A stretch of 43,062 nucleotides of DNA from Oscillospiraceae bacterium. Its GTDB lineage: Bacteria; Bacillota; Clostridia; Oscillospirales; Oscillospiraceae. The stretch spans positions 1 through 43,062 of the forward strand of contig SVKR01000064.1 in assembly GCA_015068365.1 (NCBI GenBank), given 5' to 3'. How positions within the stretch are numbered: position 1 is the stretch's first letter; the number at the start of each line of letters is the position of its first letter. The notes beneath the pieces are model-generated. The model was not told the DNA's origin. It ran no database searches and was given only the letters and a program-made list of their open reading frames with translations. Of the stretch, positions 1 to 9,002 are shown piece after piece. A program made the position numbers and the translations under genes.

Positions 1-149
1 AAACCCTGTTTTGTAAAGGAACCGTTTTGCATGGGGGGGTGTGAGGGGGGACGGGAGTCCCCCTGCACGTTTAATCTTCGCAAAAACCGGAACATTTTTC
101 AATGTTTCGGTTTTTGCTTTTCAAGCTGTCGACACTTTGTCTACAGTCT
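1..149 (+). repeat. Intergenic repeat copy A (truncated by the window start)
   Basis: Near-identical, in inverted orientation, to 5553-5712, sharing gcatgggggggtgtgaggggggacgggagtccccctgcacgt..aatcttcgcaaaaaccggaacatttttcaatgtttcggtttttgcttttcaagctgtcgacactttgtc. Confidence 0.9.
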
Positions 150-177
150 GAGCGCTGCTCCCATGGGAGCAGCGCTC
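150..177. terminator. Perfect 28-bp palindrome downstream of the Ca2+-ATPase gene, abutting repeat A
   Basis: GAGCGCTGCTCCCATGGGAGCAGCGCTC, between the ATPase stop codon (196) and repeat A. Confidence 0.6.
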
Positions 178-195
178 GTAAAAAATAAATCCGAT

Positions 196-2910
196 TCAGT
201 CTTTTTTGCGCCGTGCCGCCCGCTGGATCGCCTTGCCGGCTTCAAACACCGGCAGTGTGGAGAGCGCCAGACCGGCGGAGATCAGGAATTCCTTGCCAGA
301 CAGGGTCCCGTGGATACCGAACAGGCTCCGGAAACCGGGCAGGAAGGCCGCTGCCAGCGTCAGCAAAACGGTGATCGCCAGCGCACCCACCATCCACCAG
401 TTGATGTTGGCCAGCATTTCCTTCCGGAAGATCGATCCGGTACGGGAGCGCATATTCAGCGCGCAGAGCGCCTCCGCGAAGCTGACGGTGAGGAACACCA
501 TCACCACGGCGTTTTCACACCAGATGCCGTTGGCAATGCCGGTGAAAGAGCCGTTTTCCAGGAAGTAGCCGATATAGTACGCCGCGATCTCGATGGCGGC
601 GAGATAGACGCCCTGCCAGAGCATACTGGCGCCGGCGCCGTTTGCGAAGATGCTCTCGTTTTTCGGGCGGGGCTTCCGTTTCATCAGATCGCCCTCCGCC
701 TTTTCCATGCCCAGCGCCAGACCGGGCAGGGTGTCCGTCACCATGTTGATCCACAGAAGATGCACGGGGGTCAGGATCGTGAAATTCAAAATGGAGGCGA
801 AGAAGATGATCAGCACCTCCGCGAGGTTGGTGGAAAGCTGGAACTGCAGCACCTTGCAGATATTGTCATAGATCTTGCGACCGGCCTCCACCGCGCGGAT
901 GATGGTGGCAAAGTTGTCGTCCGCCAGCACCATGTCGGCGGCGCTTTTCGTGACCGGGGTGCCGGTGATGCCCATGCCGATGCCGATGTCCGCTTTCTTG
1001 ATGGAAGGCGCGTCGTTCACGCCGTCGCCGGTCATGGCGGTGACCATGCCCAAAGTCTGCCAGGCGTTGACGATCCGGGTCTTGTGCTCCGGCTGCACGC
1101 GGGCATAGACGGAATAACGGGGGACGACCTCCAGGAGCTCTTCATCCGTATATTTGTCCAGATCCGCGCCCAGCGCCGCCTCGTCGGCGTCCCGGATGAT
1201 GCCGAGATCCTTGCCGATGGCAACGGCGGTGTCCTTGTGGTCGCCGGTGATCATAATGGGGCGAATGCCCGCCATGCGGCATTTCTTGATCGCGTCATAG
1301 ACCTCCGGACGGCAGGGGTCGATCATGCCGTAGAGGCCGATCAGGATCAGGGACTGTTCAAGCGCGCCGGGGCTCACGTCCTCCGGCAGCGCGTCATACT
1401 CCCGGTAGGCGGCGACCAGCACGCGCAGCGCCTGATCCGCGTAGGACTTGTTGACCTGACGGATCTCGTCCCGCACGGCGTCCGTCATGGGAATGACCTG
1501 CCCGTCTTTCAGATAGCCGGTGCAGCGGTCAAGCACCACGTCGCAGGCGCCCTTGGTGTACTGAATGAAGCCGTTTTCCGTCCTGTGGACGGTGGACATC
1601 ATCTTGCGGTCAGAGTCGAAGGGCGCCTCCGCCACACGGGGCTGCGCCGCCGCCAGCTTGTATTTCGGCAGGCCGATCTTGTTGGCGTAGTTCACCAGCG
1701 CTGCCTCCGTGGGCTCGCCCACGGAGGTATCCTCTCCGGGGCGGATCTCCGCATCCGAACAGAGCGCCATGGCAGTCGCCATCAGGGTCGGGGCGTTGGT
1801 GTATTCTTCCACCACCGTCATTTTGTTCTGGGTCAGGGTGCCGGTCTTGTCCGTGCAGATGATCTGGGTGCAGCCCAGGGTCTCAACGGCGGTGAGCTTG
1901 CGGATCAGCGCCTGGTGCTTTGCCATGTCCGTCACGCCGATGGAAAGCACGATGGTCACCACGGCGGGGAGACCCTCCGGGATCGCGGCGACAGCCAGCG
2001 CGATCGCCGCCACCAGGCTGTTGATGGCGCTGCCACCCAGAAGCCGCCAGGAGAAGGGCGCATCCGTCAGCACGACGGACTGGATGCAGCTCACGGCGAA
2101 AACGACGATGCAGATGCCGATAACCAGCTTCGTCAGGAAGGCGGAGAGCTCCGCCATGCGCTTTTGCAGCGGGGTCTGTTCCTTCTCCGCCATGCTCAGC
2201 GCCCCGGCAATCTTGCCCATCTCCGTGTCCATGCCCGTGGCAGTGACGACGCCGGTGCCGCGCCCGTAGACCACGGTGGAGCCGCTGTAGAGCATATTCG
2301 TCCTGTCGCCCAGCGGCACGTCGTCCTGCCCCTCGGCGCACATCAGCGTGTTCACAAGCTTTTCCGCCGCTAAGGATTCGCCGGTCAGCGCCGCTTCCTC
2401 CGCCTTCAGGCTGTAGGATTCCAGGATGCGACAGTCGGCGGGAACGGTGTCGCCCGCCTCAAAGCGGACGATGTCGCCCACCACCAGATCCTCGCTTTTC
2501 ACGGAGACGCATTGCCCGTCGCGCATCACCCTGGAGGTCTCCGCCGTCATCTCCATCAGGGCGGACATGGCGGCTTCGGCCTTGTTTTCCTGCACAAGGC
2601 TCATGATGGCGTTGAGGATGACCACGGCCAGGATCACGAACACGTCCGTGAATGAGCCGACGGTGAAGTTCCCGTGGGTCTCCAGGATCGTGACGACGAC
2701 CTGCACCAGCGCCGCGCCCAGCAGCATCAGGATCATGGGATCCGTGATGGAATCAAGGAATTTCCGCCAGGTGGAGCGCTTTTCCTCCTGCTTCAGCAGA
2801 TTCTTTCCGTTTTTTTGCAGCCGCTGCGCTGCCTCCTGTGAGTTCAGACCCTGCTCGGAGGTGTTCAGCTCCCGCAGCACCTGCTCCGTGTTTTCCAGAT
2901 AGTAGTTCAC
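196..2910 (-). CDS. Cation-translocating P-type ATPase (Ca2+-ATPase, PMCA/SERCA-like)
   Basis: 904-aa ORF with the P-type phosphorylation motif CTDKTGTLTQNKM, TGES, TGDGVNDAPSIKKADIGIGMG and multiple TM helices; N-terminal cation ATPase domain. Confidence 0.95.
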   Translation of the reverse strand: MNYYLENTEQVLRELNTSEQGLNSQEAAQRLQKNGKNLLKQEEKRSTWRKFLDSITDPMILMLLGAALVQVVVTILETHGNFTVGSFTDVFVILAVVILNAIMSLVQENKAEAAMSALMEMTAETSRVMRDGQCVSVKSEDLVVGDIVRFEAGDTVPADCRILESYSLKAEEAALTGESLAAEKLVNTLMCAEGQDDVPLGDRTNMLYSGSTVVYGRGTGVVTATGMDTEMGKIAGALSMAEKEQTPLQKRMAELSAFLTKLVIGICIVVFAVSCIQSVVLTDAPFSWRLLGGSAINSLVAAIALAVAAIPEGLPAVVTIVLSIGVTDMAKHQALIRKLTAVETLGCTQIICTDKTGTLTQNKMTVVEEYTNAPTLMATAMALCSDAEIRPGEDTSVGEPTEAALVNYANKIGLPKYKLAAAQPRVAEAPFDSDRKMMSTVHRTENGFIQYTKGACDVVLDRCTGYLKDGQVIPMTDAVRDEIRQVNKSYADQALRVLVAAYREYDALPEDVSPGALEQSLILIGLYGMIDPCRPEVYDAIKKCRMAGIRPIMITGDHKDTAVAIGKDLGIIRDADEAALGADLDKYTDEELLEVVPRYSVYARVQPEHKTRIVNAWQTLGMVTAMTGDGVNDAPSIKKADIGIGMGITGTPVTKSAADMVLADDNFATIIRAVEAGRKIYDNICKVLQFQLSTNLAEVLIIFFASILNFTILTPVHLLWINMVTDTLPGLALGMEKAEGDLMKRKPRPKNESIFANGAGASMLWQGVYLAAIEIAAYYIGYFLENGSFTGIANGIWCENAVVMVFLTVSFAEALCALNMRSRTGSIFRKEMLANINWWMVGALAITVLLTLAAAFLPGFRSLFGIHGTLSGKEFLISAGLALSTLPVFEAGKAIQRAARRKKD

Positions 2911-2959
2911 TTTATGATCCTCTCTGTTTTACAATGATTTATCGCTGCGCCTTCTTCTG

Positions 2960-3898
2960 TCAGAGCCATTTTTTCTTTTTGAAAAACAGCAGGCAGAAGA
3001 TGACGATCACAATGCTGACGACGATCACGACGGGGTAGCCGAGACGCCACTCCAGCTCCGGCATATAGCGGAAGTTCATGCCGTACCATCCGACGATCAG
3101 CGTAAGAGGCATGAAGATCGTCGTGATGACGGTCAGCAGGGTCACGGTGCGGTTCTGCCGGACCTCCAGCTGGGCGTTGTAAAGGTCACGCACCTGGATG
3201 GCGTGGTCACGGAGCGACACGGCGGAGTCGTGGCGGCGCGCCATGCGGTTCATGAACAAATGCATATAGCGCAGGTTCTCTTCGCTGAAGAAACCGTTTT
3301 CATTTTCCTCCAGTTCCTGCGTCATGTCAATGACCTGCTCATAGTGTACAAGAAGCTCGCGGACGTCGCTGCGGATCTCGTTGACCCGCGCCAGGTCGAT
3401 CTGTCCCTCGGAGGACAGGATCTCATCCTCGATCCGGTCCAATTCCTCCTCATAGCGTTCCATGATGGGCAGGTCGTGATACACCACCAGCTCCAGAAAG
3501 TCATAGAGAAAGCGCTCCAGACTCGGCTCCCGCCAGCGCTTGGTACGCCGGATCGCGGCGATCATTTCCTCCGCCTTGCCGCTGTCGTCGATGAAAACGA
3601 TACCCTTTTCATCCAGCGCGAAGGCAAAGCGGAAGGCGTTTCCTTTCAGATCTTCCCGGTCCGGGATCAGAAACGTGCCGGTCATGGAGTCGAAGTTGAC
3701 CTCCGCCTTCGTGTTGTGGATGTTCCCGGCGTCCGGCTCCATCTCAATCCCCATATCAAAGAGGTCCCGCTCTGCCTGCCACTCCGGCGTGGTCAGCACG
3801 GCGGCATACTGGCACCCGGTGCAGCCGTGAAGCTCCTCCGAAGAGCAGGGCCGCATGGTCTCTTCCAACAGATAATAACTCATTTGCGTACCCCTCAC
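2960..3898 (-). CDS. CorA-like Mg2+/divalent cation transporter
   Basis: 312 aa; C-terminal GMNF motif (VGWYGMNFRYMPEL) followed by a second TM helix, with an acidic/coiled N-terminal domain. Confidence 0.9.
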   Translation of the reverse strand: MRGTQMSYYLLEETMRPCSSEELHGCTGCQYAAVLTTPEWQAERDLFDMGIEMEPDAGNIHNTKAEVNFDSMTGTFLIPDREDLKGNAFRFAFALDEKGIVFIDDSGKAEEMIAAIRRTKRWREPSLERFLYDFLELVVYHDLPIMERYEEELDRIEDEILSSEGQIDLARVNEIRSDVRELLVHYEQVIDMTQELEENENGFFSEENLRYMHLFMNRMARRHDSAVSLRDHAIQVRDLYNAQLEVRQNRTVTLLTVITTIFMPLTLIVGWYGMNFRYMPELEWRLGYPVVIVVSIVIVIFCLLFFKKKKWL

Positions 3899-4107
3899 AA
3901 GCGGCGATCCGTCGACTGCCCGTGTGATCCCACCACGTATGATGCAGCCATTATAGCATAAGATGTCATTTCTGGAAACAGTCTTTGTCGTGATATTTCC
4001 GCGGGTTTCAAAAAAGGCTTGACAAGTGAACGGGCGTTCAATATGTTAGGGCAGAAGACAAAAAACAAGGCTCCGCGGAGCTTAAACAAAGGATAAGGAG
4101 AAAAAAT

Positions 4108-4485
4108 ATGAAAATCACAGGATTCCAGCCGCTGATCGTCTCGCCGGACGCCGATGAGCTCATCAGCCTCTTCGAGGATCTGGGCTTTGTCAAGCGCCAT
4201 GAGAAATCCGGCATCAACGACCGGGACCTCACCAACATCTCCATGAAGGACGCAAACGGCAACCGCGTGGACGTCACGAAAGGCTCCACGCTTTCCCGGG
4301 ATCTGACGGCGATCCGCATGAATGTGGACGATTTTCCCGAGGCGTTCCAGATCCTGACAAAGCATAGCTTCAAAAATGCACAGGGCTACAAGCTGACCCA
4401 GACCAGCTCCTCCACCGATACCCTGATGGTCTCGCCGTCGGGCTTCGGCATCGTCCTGAGCCAGCATTTCACCGAGAAGCCCTGA
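4108..4485 (+). CDS. VOC/glyoxalase-like family protein
   Basis: 125 aa; MKITGFQPLIVSPDADELISLFEDLGF... is typical of the VOC fold; preceded by an aaggag RBS. Confidence 0.65.
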   Translation: MKITGFQPLIVSPDADELISLFEDLGFVKRHEKSGINDRDLTNISMKDANGNRVDVTKGSTLSRDLTAIRMNVDDFPEAFQILTKHSFKNAQGYKLTQTSSSTDTLMVSPSGFGIVLSQHFTEKP

Positions 4486-4515
4486 AACCCTGCGGCAAGG
4501 AGCGGAGGCGGCATA

Positions 4516-4815
4516 ATGCTTGTTTTTAATGTGACATTCAAGTGCAGGCCCGGCATGCGGGATACGTTTTTGGAGCAGATCATGTCAGCGGGGATCATCG
4601 ACGGCGCCCGCGGGGAAGCGGGGAATCTCCGGTATGACTATTCCGTCCCCGTGGACCACGCCGACGAGCTGTTTCTGGTGGAGAAATACCTGGATGCCGG
4701 CGCGGTGGCGGAGCACGTGCGGCAAACGCACACCGCAAAGCTCGTGGAGCTGAAGGAGCAATATGTCAGCGATATGATCCTTGAGCAGTATGAAGCGCCG
4801 GAGGCATCGCTTTGA
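4516..4815 (+). CDS. Antibiotic biosynthesis monooxygenase (ABM)/putative quinol monooxygenase family protein
   Basis: 99 aa; VTFKCRPGMRDTFLEQI...EAGNLRYDYSVPVDHADELFLVEKYLDAGAVAEHVRQTH matches the ABM family pattern. Confidence 0.8.
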   Translation: MLVFNVTFKCRPGMRDTFLEQIMSAGIIDGARGEAGNLRYDYSVPVDHADELFLVEKYLDAGAVAEHVRQTHTAKLVELKEQYVSDMILEQYEAPEASL

Positions 4816-4846
4816 ATCCCACGAAACAGACAGGGGAGCAGCGCAG

Positions 4847-5518
4847 ATGACCTATGACAACATCACCGCAGGTAAGTTTATCGCGCGCCTGAACCGCTTC
4901 GCCGCAGAGGTGGAGGCGGACGGGCGCAGAGAGACCGTGCATGTCAAGAACACGGGGCGGTGCAGGGAGCTGCTGGTTCCTGGAGCGGAGGTGTGGCTGA
5001 CAGCGTCGGACAATCCCGCCCGCAAGACGAGATATGACCTCGTGGCGGTTCGCAAGTCAAACGGCGTCCTCTATAACATCGACAGCCAGGCGCCGAACAA
5101 GGCCGCCTATGAGTGGCTGGAGACTCAGGGCTTTGACAGGATCCTGCCCGAATACACCTACGGCGCTTCCCGCATCGACTTTTACATGGAGCGGGGGACG
5201 CAGCGGTATCTGATGGAGGTCAAGGGCTGTACTCTGGAGATCGGCGGCGTGGGCTATTTCCCCGACGCGCCCACGGAGCGCGGCATCAAGCACCTCCGGG
5301 AGCTGATGAGCGCCGCCGCGGCGGGGTATTATGCTTACCTCGCCTTTGTGATCCAGATGGACGGGGTCACAGAGGTGCGGGCAAATGTGCAGACCCACCC
5401 GGCGTTCGGCGCAGCGCTGGAGGCGGCAAAAAGTGCGGGGGTACAGGTACTGTTCCTGCCCTGCCATGTGGAGCCGGACCGGCTGGAGATCCTGCCGGGT
5501 GCCCATGGGCGGATATGA
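4847..5518 (+). CDS. sfsA: DNA/RNA nuclease SfsA
   Basis: ATG at 4847; MTYDNITAGKFIARLNRFAAEVEADGRRETVHVKNTGRCRELLVPGAEV..., RIDFYMERGTQRYLMEVKGCTLE and FPDAPTERGIKHLRELM are SfsA hallmarks. Confidence 0.93.
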   Translation: MTYDNITAGKFIARLNRFAAEVEADGRRETVHVKNTGRCRELLVPGAEVWLTASDNPARKTRYDLVAVRKSNGVLYNIDSQAPNKAAYEWLETQGFDRILPEYTYGASRIDFYMERGTQRYLMEVKGCTLEIGGVGYFPDAPTERGIKHLRELMSAAAAGYYAYLAFVIQMDGVTEVRANVQTHPAFGAALEAAKSAGVQVLFLPCHVEPDRLEILPGAHGRI

Positions 5519-5522
5519 AAAA

Positions 5523-5552
5523 GAACGCAGGCACATTACCATGCCTGCGTTC
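5523..5552. terminator. Hairpin after sfsA
   Basis: GAACGCAGGCA-N8-TGCCTGCGTTC, immediately downstream of the sfsA stop codon. Confidence 0.6.
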
Positions 5553-5712
5553 AAGCTGTCGACAAAGTGTCGACAGCTTGAAAAGCAAAAACCGAAACAT
5601 TGAAAAATGTTCCGGTTTTTGCGAAGATTGGACGTGCAGGGGGACTCCCGTCCCCCCTCACACCCCCCCATGCAAGGCTGTTCCTTGGCAAAACGGGGTT
5701 TGTCTACAGTCT
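5553..5712 (-). repeat. Intergenic repeat copy B (inverted relative to copy A)
   Basis: Reverse complement matches 1-149 with few differences; lies between convergent sfsA and the cotF-like gene, flanked on both sides by long hairpins. Confidence 0.9.
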
Positions 5713-5748
5713 GAAGAAGAGAGCGTGTTCCGACACGCTCTCTTCTTC
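5713..5748. terminator. 16-bp-stem hairpin after the cotF-like gene
   Basis: GAAGAAGAGAGCGTGT-TCCG-ACACGCTCTCTTCTTC, perfect arms. Confidence 0.65.
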
Positions 5749-5768
5749 CTGGCAAACTGCCGCTTTTG

Positions 5769-6005
5769 TCACGCCTGGGCGGCGTACTTGCTGCGCACCT
5801 TGTTCAGCTCCTGCTGGGTGGCCTGCTCGGTCTGATACCAGCCGTGGGCGGTCATCTGCTTGTAGATGCCGTCCTGCATGGTCAGCGCGCTTGTCAGCGC
5901 GTCGGAAAAAGCCCGGTGCACCCCCGGCGTGGGGGATTCGATGGTGCCGTGCAGGTAAAGGTCACAGGCGTTCTTGGTCACAAGGAGCAGATTCTCCATG
6001 AGCAA
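5769..6005 (-). CDS. Spore coat protein, CotF-like family
   Basis: 78 aa; NLLLVTKNACDLYLHGTIESPTPGVHRAFSDALTSALTMQDGIYKQMTAHGWYQ resembles the coat F domain. Confidence 0.75.
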   Translation of the reverse strand: MLMENLLLVTKNACDLYLHGTIESPTPGVHRAFSDALTSALTMQDGIYKQMTAHGWYQTEQATQQELNKVRSKYAAQA

Positions 6006-6184
6006 AGGAACAGATTTTGTAATAAAGTTTAAAATAATGGAAAAAAATGTAAATTATACGATATGTAATCGTCATGAATGATTGAAACAAACTTTGAAGT
6101 ATCCGCAGCGTGCAAAAAGGAATACCTTGCAGAAAAACACAATGCCCACAATACCAAGGTCAAGACCCGGTATTGTGGGCGTTG

Positions 6185-6460
6185 TTATTTGATTTCCTGT
6201 TCTAAGCCTTGAAACAGATCCGAATTGAAAAAATCCTGGATCGTGATCCCCAACCCGTCGCACAGCTTCTTAATGGTGGCGACAGTCGCGCTGTTGTTTC
6301 TCCCGCTGACAATGTTGTTCACCGTAGACTGCGTGACGCCGCTCATATCGCAGAGCTTGTTGATGGAAATGTCGTGTTCATGACATAACTCTATGATTCG
6401 TTCGCGAACCGCTTGACCGATCGTAATGGGTATCACTTCCTTTGGATCAATGATACCCAT
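6185..6460 (-). CDS. XRE-family helix-turn-helix regulator
   Basis: 91 aa; IIELCHEHDISINKLCDMSGVTQSTVNNIVSGRNNSATVATIKKLCDGLGITIQDFF is a canonical HTH_3. Confidence 0.85.
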   Translation of the reverse strand: MGIIDPKEVIPITIGQAVRERIIELCHEHDISINKLCDMSGVTQSTVNNIVSGRNNSATVATIKKLCDGLGITIQDFFNSDLFQGLEQEIK

Positions 6461-6520
6461 TCGTTCTTGAAAAGATTAACTCTTATGAGTTAAAATAACC
6501 CAAATGAGTTATGAGCGTCT

Positions 6521-6772
6521 TTATTCCTCTGAATCGTCTTCAAACGAATAGTCGTTTAATTCGCTGAAATCAAGAAACTCCGCCAATGTCATATTGAATG
6601 CCAGGGCGATCTTGTGCAGCGTCTTAACACGCGGATTCTTGGTGTTTCCCTGCATAATGTTGTCGAGGGTAGACTGCTTCACATCGCTCATAGTTGCCAG
6701 CTTGTTGATGGCGATACCGCGCTCTTTGCAGAGTTTACGAATCCGCTGCACAAAAATATCTGAGTATTCCAT
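6521..6772 (-). CDS. XRE-family helix-turn-helix regulator (paralog of 6185-6460)
   Basis: 83 aa; IRKLCKERGIAINKLATMSDVKQSTLDNIMQGNTKNPRVKTLHKIALAFNMTLAEFLDF. Confidence 0.87.
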   Translation of the reverse strand: MEYSDIFVQRIRKLCKERGIAINKLATMSDVKQSTLDNIMQGNTKNPRVKTLHKIALAFNMTLAEFLDFSELNDYSFEDDSEE

Positions 6773-6795
6773 TCTGCCGTCCTCACGATAGTATT

Positions 6796-6906
6796 ACCCA
6801 TTTTCGGGTTGAAACTATCATAAGGGCAGTTGAAGGACGGATAACCCGAATACGGGTTGACTTTGACACAAAGGCAGAATAGACTTTGAATAACCCTAAT
6901 ACGGGT
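6796..6906. promoter_or_regulatory. Three ACCC-N6-GGGT inverted repeats in the divergent XRE/SLOG-like intergenic region
   Basis: ACCCATTTTCGGGT (6796-6809), ACCCGAATACGGGT (6844-6857), ACCCTAATACGGGT (6893-6906); spacing 48 and 49 bp. Confidence 0.7.
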
Positions 6907-6932
6907 AATCTCTCGCTTGGAGAGAAGCAATT

Positions 6933-7379
6933 ATGAAAACATGCTTTTTCATCGGGCACCGAGACGCTCCGGAGGAGCTGCGCCCGCTATTGTCTGAGGC
7001 AGTGGAGCGGCACATCAAACTGTATTGCGTAGCGGAGTTCATCGTCGGCCATTATGGGCGGTTTGACGCGATGGCGGCTTCGGCAGTTAGAGCGGCGAAG
7101 GAGCAGTACCCGGGAATCTCCCTTGTGATGCTGTTGCCATACTACCCATTTCCATACGAAACGGACGGCTTTGACGCTACCTTTTACCCGCCGGACATGG
7201 AGAGTGTTCCGAAACCCTTTGCCATCGTACGCGCAAATGAGTATATGATCCGCACCGCCGATTATCTGATTTGCTACGACCGGGGACAAATCGGCAAGAC
7301 CCGCGATTTCGTGGAGCAAGCACGTCAAAGAGAGAGAAAGGGGCTGATCCACATTGAAAATCTTGCAGAGAAAGCGTAA
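6933..7379 (+). CDS. SLOG/DUF1273-like hypothetical protein
   Basis: 148 aa; MKTCFFIGHRDAPEEL...FIVGHYGRFDAMAASAV...VRANEYMIRTADYLICYDRGQIGKTRDFVEQA; GHR, G(H)YGxFD and DYLI patterns as in SLOG-type folds. Confidence 0.55.
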   Translation: MKTCFFIGHRDAPEELRPLLSEAVERHIKLYCVAEFIVGHYGRFDAMAASAVRAAKEQYPGISLVMLLPYYPFPYETDGFDATFYPPDMESVPKPFAIVRANEYMIRTADYLICYDRGQIGKTRDFVEQARQRERKGLIHIENLAEKA

Positions 7380-8013
7380 ACGGATTGCCGCCGTCCTTTT
7401 CACTCTGACGCTCATGCTCTGTAGCTGTGGACAACATGCAAAGACGGAACAGAAACACGACTGGAAAGCGGAAGCAGAGACCGCCTCCGTTTACTGCGTC
7501 GGTAAAGATGATTGCTTCTTGTGCGGCACGGACGCGGGATATTTCGGACAAAACAATATCGGCATCGTCAGTCTGAACAGCTTTGCGGTCATGCCTGTGG
7601 AAATCAACCGCTACGACCACAACGGTCAACTGATCGAGGAAAACACCGGCGCAATGCAGATGGAGAACTTCCAAAACGGCGAAAACGGTATGACTGTCTC
7701 TGTCATGCTGGAGCCCGACAGAGGCATCGCTCATATCAGTATATCTCCTAACGGGGATGCAACGCTCGACCTGGCCAGCGCCGCCAGCCACCTGTGCTGT
7801 GACTGTCTGGCAGAGCTTGTCTCCCAACTCTATGGTTCCGTCAACGGCATCGGCGTCGTCAATTTTAGCACCCGGCGTCTGTACGTCCTGCAAGAGGGCG
7901 TCACCAGCTTTGGGGCGGGCGACTACTATGTCCATTGCGATTATGAAGCTCTAGGTGGTGAAATAAAGATCCTCGTCATATATAGCTCCCTGCGATACGA
8001 AAACTTGAAGTAA
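7354..8013 (+). CDS. Hypothetical lipoprotein
   Basis: 219 aa; basic N-terminus and lipobox-like LTLMLCSCG. Confidence 0.6.
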   Translation: MKILQRKRKRIAAVLFTLTLMLCSCGQHAKTEQKHDWKAEAETASVYCVGKDDCFLCGTDAGYFGQNNIGIVSLNSFAVMPVEINRYDHNGQLIEENTGAMQMENFQNGENGMTVSVMLEPDRGIAHISISPNGDATLDLASAASHLCCDCLAELVSQLYGSVNGIGVVNFSTRRLYVLQEGVTSFGAGDYYVHCDYEALGGEIKILVIYSSLRYENLK

Positions 8014-8120
8014 GCCTTCACACTGATCCCAACTATATTGAAGAAGGGCAAGCTGATTGTGCTAAGTATTATACTCGTTAAACCATTCGATATAATCTAC
8101 CACTTGATAAAGAGATTAAA

Positions 8121-8348
8121 TTGGCTCTCAATCGTTGGGCCCAGCGGAATCGCTATATAATTAACCTCAAGAGTGATGTGGATTATTATATAGATGCATG
8201 CTACGACGTACTGAAAACACGGTATTTCGACGCATTCTGCAAATCCGATGAGGACGCCTATCTCACGCTGCGGATTTCCTCCTCGACCTTCTATCGGAAT
8301 ATCCGGAAGGCAATCCGCCTGTACGCCGCGAACTCTGGTGCGTCGTAA
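8121..8348 (+). CDS. Hypothetical protein, possibly the C-terminal part of a degenerate gene
   Basis: 75 aa; no clear RBS for the TTG start. In-frame coding-like sequence (HTDPNYIEEGQADCAKYYTR*) lies upstream, broken by a stop. Confidence 0.35.
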   Translation: MALNRWAQRNRYIINLKSDVDYYIDACYDVLKTRYFDAFCKSDEDAYLTLRISSSTFYRNIRKAIRLYAANSGAS

Positions 8349-8512
8349 TCCCGGATCTCATTCTGCGGGAACAATGTGCGCCTCCGCTTCCCGTCGCATA
8401 ACTCAGATGTATTATATTATAATGTAATTACTATTTATAGATATTTATTTTGCATTGTTCTTTGTTATCGCATATACTGTTATCGAAGAAACCATGCAAG
8501 GAGGTTTTTGCA

Positions 8513-8833
8513 ATGCCCTACGCGGCAAGCATCTTGAACAGTCTGGTTCCAATCACGCAGTTCAATCGCGGACAGGCGTCCCGGATTTTCGACCGACTCC
8601 ACACCGAGAGTCAGCTTGTCGTGCTGAAAAACAATCAGCCTGCTGCAGTTATCCTCTCACCGGAAGAATACGAACGTCTCAGCGAGATTGAGGAGAATTA
8701 CCTGCTCCTTTTGGAGGCGGGTAAGCGTCTCGCTGCAAGCTCCGGCCACACGATCTCTGAAAGCGATCTGATGAAAGAACTGGGGATTACTGAGGAAGAA
8801 CTGGAAGCCGCCGAGGAGCCGGTGATCGAATGA
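8513..8833 (+). CDS. Phd/YefM-family type II antitoxin
   Basis: ATG at 8513 with aaggagg RBS; ITQFNRGQASRIFDRLHTESQLVVLKNNQPAAVILSPEEYERLSEIEENYLLLLEA. Confidence 0.85.
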   Translation: MPYAASILNSLVPITQFNRGQASRIFDRLHTESQLVVLKNNQPAAVILSPEEYERLSEIEENYLLLLEAGKRLAASSGHTISESDLMKELGITEEELEAAEEPVIE

Positions 8834-9002
8834 GCTGGGTTGTCGATTATCTGCCCGAGGCAAAAAAGATATGCTAAGCCTCGATCACAGTGTTCAAATG
8901 CAGGTCCTGAAAGGTATCCGAAAGGTCGCGTAGAACCCTGTATCAACTAATGAGGGCGGATATGGGAAACCGCTTGGAAACAAAAACGGAACCGACCTGA
9001 CA
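8830..9002 (+). pseudogene. Decayed RelE-family toxin remnant
   Basis: ATGA overlap with the antitoxin; MSWVVDYLPEAKK then a frameshift at the A6 run (8862-8867); continues as DMLSLDHSVQMQVLKGIRKVA*NPVSTNEGGYGKPLGNKNGTDLTG (in-frame TAG at 8931). Confidence 0.75.

Noticed and set aside
31-2373. 780-aa plus-strand ORF
   Set aside because: Antisense shadow of the P-type ATPase; low-complexity His/Gly/Arg/Asp-rich translation typical of GC-rich antisense frames.
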